Shown: piece by piece, positions 56,947-64,000 of the stretch
Numbering within the stretch: the first letter of the stretch is position 1
How the letters are laid out: each line of letters starts with the position of its first letter
NCBI RefSeq assembly: GCF_964340395.1
Contig: NC_135553.1
Coordinates: 18,600,501 to 18,664,500 of the forward strand
Direction: 5' to 3'
From: Glandiceps talaboti
Taxonomy: Eukaryota; Hemichordata; Enteropneusta; Spengelidae
DNA: 64,000 nucleotides
Notes under the pieces: model-generated
Database searches by the model: none
What the model saw: only the letters and a program-made list of their open reading frames with translations
Told to the model about the DNA's origin: nothing
Translations under genes and position numbers: made by a program

Positions 56947-56972
56947 GATTGATTGATTGATTGATTGAACAT
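54879..56972 (-). CDS. LINE reverse transcriptase ORF, copy 3 (697 codons)
   Basis: Same predicted protein as copy 1; I see no substitution. Catalytic residues and zinc knuckle intact; no endonuclease domain. Confidence 0.92.
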   Translation of the reverse strand: MFNQSINQSFRVQIDEELDNLSASSHDNAETILSRPLSIEDISRAIGKLKRGKAGGPDSITYEHIIFGGPFLMDALVNVFNALINVEYIPSSFKSAYLVPIFKGGNKNRFDPANYRGITLLPTLQKLFEMCISHRLQPWLCDKNLPHPLQAGYQPGQSNITTAFCIQETILHHVERGSKVFMCSLDLQKAFDSIWWNGLFHKLYTLGINAKLWRLLKNMFHGQKCQIAIDTYTSEEYRLFQGVRQGSILSTTLFLIYANDLLVELENSRFGCYIDSLFLGAPALADDISILAPTRSTCQKMLNIVCNYCSTWRLKLSATKCRLLVFGETTRERERSRQHRNLSLNNCPLTEVDSITIVGMQFTNNLSSMERTLSVCKKARCLINSLRSVGIGPYGLNPIVSTEVWKRMCLPAAFHTCELWTPNETELLMLERCQRYAAKTIQGFPSKTPTDLALSAVGLIPIEAYIDNCKLRFFGTLCNCDNFSVRKHVFLQRLFEFKFSSVKKRLGFIPDIMNILLKYGLLCFLDEFCATGYFPPKFLWKIIVKDAIYEKECNLWRDRIATRDELQLFSQLHKHILPFHLYSYSRKFPKYKSTVYKIMKVLATPCNIKCSKCEDVADNLLIHLTTSCRQTSTARDYFWTSLFNELNVDFSVALFNLDEFDFIVRILGDVFCNDNLLINTELLQDIILKFMHMCLDI

Positions 56973-57105
56973 TGCAAAAACTGAATTTTAATTATTGTAG
57001 AGTATAGATCAAAACAAGGTGAAAATATCGACTATCTTTTAAGAATATCTGTGAGTTCATGAAACTGACTGTGAGATTCTACAAATAGCAAATTGTCCCA
57101 TCTAC

Positions 57106-57159
57106 CTGATGTTGTTGCTATAGGTGCTGCTGATGTTGCTGCGATAGGCGTCGTCACCG
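57106..57159 (-). CDS. Stalk exon B, HOR3 first copy
   Basis: Exon B, same splice sites and phase. Confidence 0.72.
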
Positions 57160-57636
57160 CTATGAAAATAAACACAAAAGAACATGAAAACAGAGTTAGT
57201 GAAGTTTAATATAATTACAATGGGAGGGAAGAATGTTTTCACCATATTCTTCTCTGTCTGATAGACTAGTCCAATTTCTTATCAAAGTTAATTAATGTAA
57301 TTGACATATTTTTCATCGCGTCCAACAATATGTGATTACACAATTTGTAAAGTAATTATCTTTTATCGACATCATCCAGATTGATTGCTTGCTTGCTTGC
57401 TTGATTGATTGATTGATTGATTGATTGATCAATTGATTTCAATCTGAGTCTGAATGAGAGTGAGTGAGTGAGTGAGTGAGTGAGTGAGTGAGTGAGTGAG
57501 TGAGTGAGTGAGTGAGTGAGTGAGTGAGTGAGTGAGTGAGTGAGTGAGTGAGTGAGGGAGGGAGGGAGGGAGGGAGGGAGTGTGTGAATGAGTGGGCGGG
57601 TAGATGGGTGAGTTTGGAGTGAATTGAGTGAGTGAG

Positions 57637-58303
57637 TTGTTGTTGTTGTTGTTTCTTTATTCCTCCTCAAAGAGAAGAGTTACAACTCAGTTCACAAATA
57701 TACAAAAAACAAAATAATAAATAAATAACTATAGAGTGCATGACTTCATTAGTCAGTTAAACGATAAACTTAAGGATTTTATCTTGAATATTTCCTATTT
57801 GTTCGGTTGCTGAAATTTATACTTACTGTCTTCTAAAAAATTGACAGTAAGAAATAGGAGTGTGACGAGACATCATAATCCAATCAAAAGTCTAAGCATG
57901 TGTCTATAAGCTTATAGACTATATCTTGAAATATTTCCCATTCGTATGGTTGCTGAAAGTGTTTTTTGCTATCTTCTAAGATGCTGATAGTAAAATCAAC
58001 TTCATTTAAGTTGTACAAACGTACAGCAAAGTTAACGTTGATATTATCAAACATAGTTGACCAGAAAATGTCTCTTCGTACAGCCGTATTACGACATGAA
58101 GTCAATAAATGAGTTAGATAATCTCCAACGAGCTCTTGGCATTTAGAACATTCAGTTTGTCCTAAAGAGGCTAGGATTTTCATTATTTTGTAAACTATTG
58201 GCCTGTAACGAGGAAACTTACGTGATTGGAAATACAGATGAAACGGTACAAGGCTCTGGTGTAATTGAGAGAAGAGTAATAGTTCGTCTCTACTATCTAG
58301 TCT
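57637..58303 (-). pseudogene. 5'-truncated LINE fragment, HOR3
   Basis: Copy of the unit 1 subtype; 99-codon frame at 57884-58183. Confidence 0.85.
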
Positions 58304-59001
58304 CTGTGTACATCAAATCAATATCATGTCTAACTCTGAAACTGTCTGTTGTATTTTAGTGATGTCACAAAAACTGTAAGCTTATAAACTGTCATGGTGA
58401 CATGATTTACATATTCTGTATTACTTCTGAGTGTTAAAGCTTTCCGTGAATAATGTGGTGTCGTTGAAAGTTATTTAGAATATAAATAAATATGTAGTAC
58501 TCCAAAATTAGTTTTCCTAAACCCGTCAGTGTTTGGTTAAGAAGATTGCAAAGTAGAATTTTAATTTTGGTATAGATAAAGACAAGGTTAACATCGGTTA
58601 TCTTTTAAGAATGTCTGATAGTTCATGAAACTGACACTATCGGGAATGAAATATACACTGAACTTTAGTCAAATTTACGATCCTGACTGCAATCTTCATA
58701 ACCAATCAAATCAGATCATCTCAAGTTCAAACAATATTTACTACCAATCCTATCTTTTCATAATTGACCAATCATATGAAAGTCAATACCAAATTCGCAC
58801 CAATATGTATGGAATGTAGGAAAACCTATATAAACCCTTATTTCTGTGTGATCTGTAGGAGTTTTGTTAGATGTCAATAAAGTACGAGTAGCTATTCTTA
58901 CAGTACTTGGTTGTGTGTGGACATCATTCCTTTCCAGAACCTGTTTCTAAACAATCAACTTATCCCACAGATAGTGAGATTGTACAAGCAAATTTTCCCA
59001 T
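58304..59001. repeat. 2.2-kb unit in HOR3, left part before the Ngaro remnant
   Basis: Same as 39339-40036, ending at TTTTCCCAT. Confidence 0.92.
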
Positions 59002-59676
59002 TTAAATCACACACACACAGAGGTATTGGTAACAAAGGGAACTTTAATCCTTACCTAACTTTACTACAAGGTAAGTCCCCTGAAGGACAAAGGCTTCCCC
59101 TGCATAGGGGTTACAAGATTACATCATTAAAGATACAATGCAAAGAGACAATGTTCTACAAAAGTATTGAACACTATAAATGCTTACAGTAACAAGAGAA
59201 AAAAAAAAAAAAACTTTTCTCCACACAAGGCATGTGTGACAGCCCAGGCGCCAATATCAAATCTCGTATGCTACAAGTCTCGTGAAGTCACACGTCACTT
59301 TGGCCTGTCTGTCACACTGTATTATTTAAACTACGCTCAAAGGAGCTAAACCTTAAATCACACACACACAGAGGTATTGGTAACAAAGGGAACTTTAATC
59401 CTTACCTAACTTTACTACAAGGTAAGTCCCCAAACATCCAATACTTGAGTTAGTGAGAGTAGTTGTAGGATGTAGGTAAAGAGGAAGTGCACTGTAAGGC
59501 TGAGTTAACTTTAAACAGTAGGGGTAAGGTTAAATATTTCATGTAGGCATCACTCTGCCAATCCCCCATAATCTTAATTACCTCTCCAGGAATACCACAC
59601 TGCAAAGCCCAAGATGCACCGCCCCGGCGCAAGCTGTGAGCTGAATAACGTTCCTTTGACACTCCTAAATGGTCTA
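59002..59676 (-). mobile_element. Truncated Ngaro element (3' end only)
   Basis: Same left junction as the complete element (40037). Keeps B2, A2, B1 and about the last 70 codons of the recombinase (HLGVSKERYSAHSLRRGG to the stop), then breaks inside the recombinase frame at AATGGTCT. The sequence after the break is AAATTTTCCCATCTACC, the empty target site, so A1, Gag, RT and most of the recombinase are gone. Confidence 0.9.
59450..59673 (-). pseudogene. Recombinase remnant, Ngaro truncated copy
   Basis: C-terminal piece with HxxR and the Tyr nucleophile but lacking the N-terminal domain and the first catalytic Arg. Read through the junction, it fuses out of context to stalk exon A sequence. 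Confidence 0.85.
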
Positions 59677-59691
59677 AATTTTCCCATCTAC

Positions 59692-59745
59692 CTGATGTTG
59701 TTGCTATAGATGTTGTTGATATTGATACGATAGGCGTCGTCACCG
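59692..59745 (-). CDS. Stalk exon A, HOR3
   Basis: Exon A with its normal donor and the first 15 nt of normal intron, before the Ngaro remnant. Confidence 0.72.
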
Positions 59746-59838
59746 CTATGAACATATACAAGAAGTAATTATCTTTTATCGATTTTATCCAGATTCAGTG
59801 ACTGACTGACTGACTGACTGACTGACTGACTGACTGAC

Positions 59839-59902
<64 letters not shown>

Positions 59903-60038
59903 CATTGCAAAAACTGAATTTTAATTATTGTAGAGTATAGATCAAAACAAGGTGAAAATATCGACTATCTTTTAAGAATATCTGTGAGTTCATGAAACTG
60001 ACTGTGAGATTCTACAAATAGCAAATTGTCCCATCTAC

Positions 60039-60092
60039 CTGATGTTGTTGCTATAGGTGCTGCTGATGTTGCTGCGATAGGCGTCGTCACCG
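60039..60092 (-). CDS. Stalk exon B, HOR3 second copy
   Basis: Exon B, same splice sites and phase. First stalk repeat after the CUB exon at 60695-61054. Confidence 0.72.
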
Positions 60093-60586
60093 CTATGAAA
60101 ATAAACACAAAAGAACATGAAAACAGAGTTAGTGAAGTTTAATATAATTACAATGGGAGGGAAGAATGTTTTCACCATATTCTTCTCTGTCTGATAGACT
60201 AGTCCAATTTCTTATCAAAGTTAATTAATGTAATTTACATATTTTTCATCGCGTCCAACAATATGTGATTACACAATTTGTAAAGTAATTATCTTTTATC
60301 GACATCATCCAGATTGATTGCTTGCTTGCTTGCTTGATTGATTGATTGATTGATTGATTGATCAATTGATTTCAATCTGAGTCTGAATGAGAGTGAGTGA
60401 GTGAGTGAGTGAGTGAGTGAGTGAGTGAGTGAGTGAGTGAGTGAGTGAGTGAGTGAGTGAGTGAGTGAGTGAGTGAGGGAGGGAGGGAGGGAGGGAGTGT
60501 GTGAATGAGTGGGCGGGTAGATGGGTGAGTTTGGAGTGAATTGAGTGAGTGAGTGAGTGAGTGAGTGAGTGAGTGAGTGAGTGAGC

Positions 60587-60629
<43 letters not shown>

Positions 60630-60632
<3 letters not shown>

Positions 60633-62536
60633 CGATACATACTGTGGCATTCGTAATAATCGCTAAATCAATATCATAGTTTTCCTAAGTTTACCTTCTT
60701 CAGATACTGTCAAGTGAAAACCCTTGTCTCCTATAGAGCCATCTGACTGTAACTGAAACCACACCGATCCTTCAGTTGATGTAAAATCTGTAGGTGCAGT
60801 AGCTCCACTGAAAGCCCATGCAGTACTTTTAGCATTCATTTTTGTATTTCCGTAACCTGCGTAGAAATAATCTGAACCACTCTCTGTAGCAAAGACATTG
60901 TATATTACTGTCATCGTAGGGGAACCACTACTGGAGACGTAGACTACCCAATCACATACAAGATTATCAGGATAGTCGGCAGGATAGTTTGGTGTTGTTA
61001 TGTCAACGCTGCCACCGGGTGTAAGGTTGAGTGTTGTTGAACCAGGACAGGCCCCTATAAATGAATTAATACAAGAGTTAGTTGTTACTTGGTACTTTTT
61101 TCCAAATGGCACTTGCCTTGCCCTCATTAAATTCAATCATTGGTGATCAAGTACGACTAGGTAAATGATTACATTGAGAGTTGTCGATATATAGTCTATT
61201 TTCTTACGTCAATTGATTGTTCCAGAAACTCGACACTCGTAGAGTCATCTCCAATGGAAAGAAGGGTCTGAACATGTTCCCTTGACAATAAAACTAAACT
61301 GATATGATTTATAATGCTTTCTTTTGTGACCCTTGTCATTTCAGCCCTTTATCCACCATATATTCTTAAAGATACACAATTTGAAATTTCATATCTTTCG
61401 AATTGTTTCCAACAAACCAAAGAAAGTATTCACTGTATAAATCCTGTTTTGATGTAGATCGTTGACGGATTGAACTTGAAGAAATTGTCGTCTCTTTGGG
61501 CCGTGGGTATTGCACACTTTCCTTTTAGAATCAATTCAACCATAAAGCATCCTCTTTGTCAATAGTATAGTGTTAAGTACCAACTGCTGTTGCGTTGGTG
61601 GCGTTATTGTCGTTGCGTTGGAAGTTGCAAATCATCCCTAAAATCACTAGAGACTAGAAAGAGTTTGAACTCGCCCTTACTCCGACCTATTCACGCATTA
61701 TTAAAATAATCAATTATACTGCCTTAGTTGAGTGTCAGAATATTATGGTTATAATTACACTGTCAGTTGGAGAGCGCGCATGACAACTTTTTAAGAAGAA
61801 AATTAGAAGCAGTTGCCACTGAGAGGTCTGTTGTTTTTATTATTGGTAATTATAAATTAAGAACATACAAAAACATGTACACGACAAATAGCATAGAAAG
61901 AATCGACATTTGTTAATTTAATACTATAGTGAATATAGGAATAATACATAGAATAATCCGTACAATGCTAATGGTGTAAGGGAGCCTTAAGCAGGGGGGG
62001 GGGGGGGGAAATAAGGTCCGGGCTGTTGCATAAAATATTCCGCTGTTCGATGATAGGGATTTAATGCCACCGTTTTAAAGGTAGTCACTGTGGTTATTTT
62101 CTATAACTACCTAACATGAATTTGTTTGAATGCACTGCATTAATCAATACCTGTGTTTGGAACTCATCGGCTGAGCTGAAGGTCACAAACTCCTAAAGAT
62201 TAGATTTGGACACTCCCGACATTGACGGGACTGAGGTCAACATCATCACAACATTACCCTAGTATTTTACCAAGCTGTTCCCGTTTTACTCCTGTGAGAC
62301 CCATTTCTCTCCTCACATCATAACTGAGAGCTAATCAACTACATGGTTGTCAGCAGAAATTTGATTGATGCTACTTTGTAAAATATGGCCCTTCCCCGAG
62401 GACGGATTTGTAAAAAGTGATCCTACCCTTTATTTCCCCGGCCCTCCCCATTTATAAATACTGAAGGCTCTTTAAGGTTTTTATTCATCAAATGTATGAG
62501 TAGACTCATTATTTTCATTATCTGCTCTATACATAT
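60630..62536. repeat. CUB segment, HOR3 copy
   Basis: Third copy of the 1.9-kb block, with MITE family 2 at about 61977-62474. The stretch 61055-61976 has no recognised gene. Confidence 0.9.
60695..61054 (-). CDS. CUB-domain exon, copy 3
   Basis: Same protein as copy 1, phase 1 to 1. This is the most 5' exon of the polycystin-like gene that I can place; the start of the gene (signal peptide, promoter) lies beyond the right edge. Confidence 0.88.
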
Positions 62537-62559
62537 AGATTGATTGCTTGCTTGCTTGC

Positions 62560-62592
<33 letters not shown>

Positions 62593-62631
62593 CAATTGAT
62601 TTCAATCTGAGTCTGAATGAGAGTGAGTGAG

Positions 62632-64000
62632 TTGTTGTTGTTGTTGTTGTTGTTCCTTTATTCCTCCTCAAAAAAGAGAAGAGTTACACAACAATAAAGC
62701 GAAAAACTATCAAATCAGATTACAGAGGAAAAGTATAAATAATTACAGAAAACTAATTGCAATATTCATGTTTCAAATAAACATGGCGTAGGGTTCGTTT
62801 CTAAATGTCCAGGCACATATGCATAAACTTTAAGATGATATCTTGAAGTAGTTCTGTGTTAATGAGGAGATTGTCGTTGCAAAAGACATCTCCTAAAATT
62901 CTGACAATGAAATCAAACTCATCTAGGTTGAATAAAGCCACAGAAAAGTCTACATTGAGTTCATTGAAGAGACTTGTCCAGAAATAGTCTCTAGCAGTGG
63001 AAGTTTGGCGACATGACGTTGTTAGATGAATGAGAAGGTTATCAGCAACGTCTTCGCATTTGGAGCATTTTATATTGCATGGAGTGGCAAGAACTTTCAT
63101 GATTTTGTAAACAGTTGACTTGTATTTAGGGAATTTGCGTGAGTAGGAATATAAATGAAACGGCAATATATGTTTATGTAACTGAGAGAAGAGCTGTAGT
63201 TCATCTCTAGTTGCAATTCTATCTCTCCAAAGATTGCACTCTTTCTCATATATAGCATCTTTTACAATAATTTTCCAAAGGAATTTAGGCGGAAAATAAC
63301 CAGTTGCACAGAACTCGTCTAAGAAGCAAAGTAATCCGTATTTCAAAAGAATATTCATAATATCAGGTATAAAGCCTAAGCGTTTCTTTACAGATGAAAA
63401 CTTAAATTCAAAAAGTCGTTGTAAGAATACATGTTTTCTTACTGAGAAATTATCACAGTTACATAGAGTTCCAAAAAAACGCAATTTACAATTGTCAATG
63501 TATGCCTCAATTGGTATCAAACCTACTGCGCTTAGAGCTAAATCAGTCGGAGTTTTGGAGGGAAAACCTTGAATGGTTTTGGCAGCATATCTCTGACAAC
63601 GTTCAAGCATTAGAAGTTCAGTTTCATTGGGAGTCCAAAGTTCACAAGTATGAAAGGCTGCAGGAAGACACATGCGTTTCCAGACTTCTGTACTGACGAT
63701 TGGATTGAGACCGTAAGGTCCAATACCAACACTGCGTAACGAATTTATCAGACACCTGGCTTTCTTACAAACAGAGAGTGTACGTTCCATCGACGATAAA
63801 TTATTTGTAAATTGCATGCCGACGATTGTAATTGAATCTACTTCAGTGAGAGGACAGTTGTTCAGAGACAAGTTTCGATGTTGGCGCGAGCGTTCACGTT
63901 CTCGTGTTGTTTCACCGAAAACGAGTAATCTACATTTTGTGGCTGAGAGCTTCAGTCTCCATGTCGAGCAGTAATTGCATACAATGTTCAACATTTTTTG
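62632..64000 (-). mobile_element. Non-LTR retrotransposon, copy 4, cut by window edge
   Basis: Starts with the same (TTG)n junction after a CUB segment and runs off the window. Confidence 0.9.
62801..64000 (-). CDS. LINE reverse transcriptase ORF, copy 4 (partial)
   Basis: C-terminal 399 codons of the 697-codon protein; the frame is open at the edge (Gln-Lys before Met301). Covers the thumb region and zinc knuckle; the catalytic core lies outside the window. Implies a fourth HOR unit beyond. Confidence 0.9.
   Translation of the reverse strand, partial: QKMLNIVCNYCSTWRLKLSATKCRLLVFGETTRERERSRQHRNLSLNNCPLTEVDSITIVGMQFTNNLSSMERTLSVCKKARCLINSLRSVGIGPYGLNPIVSTEVWKRMCLPAAFHTCELWTPNETELLMLERCQRYAAKTIQGFPSKTPTDLALSAVGLIPIEAYIDNCKLRFFGTLCNCDNFSVRKHVFLQRLFEFKFSSVKKRLGFIPDIMNILLKYGLLCFLDEFCATGYFPPKFLWKIIVKDAIYEKECNLWRDRIATRDELQLFSQLHKHILPFHLYSYSRKFPKYKSTVYKIMKVLATPCNIKCSKCEDVADNLLIHLTTSCRQTSTARDYFWTSLFNELNVDFSVALFNLDEFDFIVRILGDVFCNDNLLINTELLQDIILKFMHMCLDI

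Larger units (their letters stand above)
56947..58303. repeat. Partial 2.2-kb unit in HOR3
   Basis: B half plus short LINE fragment, as in HOR1 and HOR2. Confidence 0.92.
54716..62631. repeat. Larger repeat unit (HOR) 3, deleted Ngaro
   Basis: 7916 bp, including about 0.68 kb of Ngaro 3' end at the HOR1 insertion site and an 11-bp repetition of the flank. Confidence 0.9.

Noticed and set aside
59450-59761. 103-codon ORF fusing recombinase and stalk sequence
   Set aside because: Chimera created by the Ngaro deletion junction; it reads through an intron and the exon A acceptor.

Overview
The window is nuclear DNA of an invertebrate animal. Coding sequence is broken into short exons with GT/AG splice sites, long (TA)n, (GATT)n and (GAGT)n tracts abound, and there are non-LTR, Ngaro-type and hammerhead-bearing retroelements. 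I see no bacterial operon structure, tRNA, rRNA or CRISPR. The species cannot be named from sequence alone; a deuterostome or lophotrochozoan would fit.

One minus-strand gene dominates. From about 6.0 to 18.7 kb, thirteen consecutive exons join in phase and encode the GAIN/GPS, PLAT and membrane part of a polycystin-1-like receptor. Upstream in the gene (18.8 kb to the right edge) lies a nested repeat array that supplies its ectodomain. It holds 25 phase-1 exons of 54 nt, each encoding an 18-residue Thr/Ser/Ala-rich repeat, plus three copies of a CUB-domain exon of 360 nt. All these exons are symmetric (phase 1 to phase 1), so any number can be added without a frameshift.

The array has three levels. 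A half-unit carries one 54-nt exon. Two diverged half-units (A and B) make a 2.2-kb unit, present as seven complete tandem copies plus an interrupted eighth (18786-35756). A larger unit of about 7.2 kb (CUB segment, 2.2-kb unit material, 697-codon LINE) is repeated three times (35757-62631), with a fourth LINE cut by the window edge. Each complete 2.2-kb unit also carries a truncated relative of that LINE.

A complete Ngaro-type tyrosine-recombinase retroelement (40037-44583) sits in one larger unit. It has split direct repeats in the order A1-ORFs-B1-A2-B2, Gag, RT/RNase H and recombinase frames, no target-site duplication, and a well-formed candidate -1 frameshift signal between Gag and RT. 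It lies 4 nt inside the 5' splice site of one stalk exon. A deleted copy at the same site appears in the third larger unit.

Other features include a perfect 182-bp palindrome at 15818-15999 with a hammerhead ribozyme core on each strand, between two long (TA)n tracts. A minisatellite at about 16.95-18.31 kb repeats the 5' splice site of the neighbouring exon dozens of times. Two families of short TIR elements are present. The left 6 kb has no gene I can identify.
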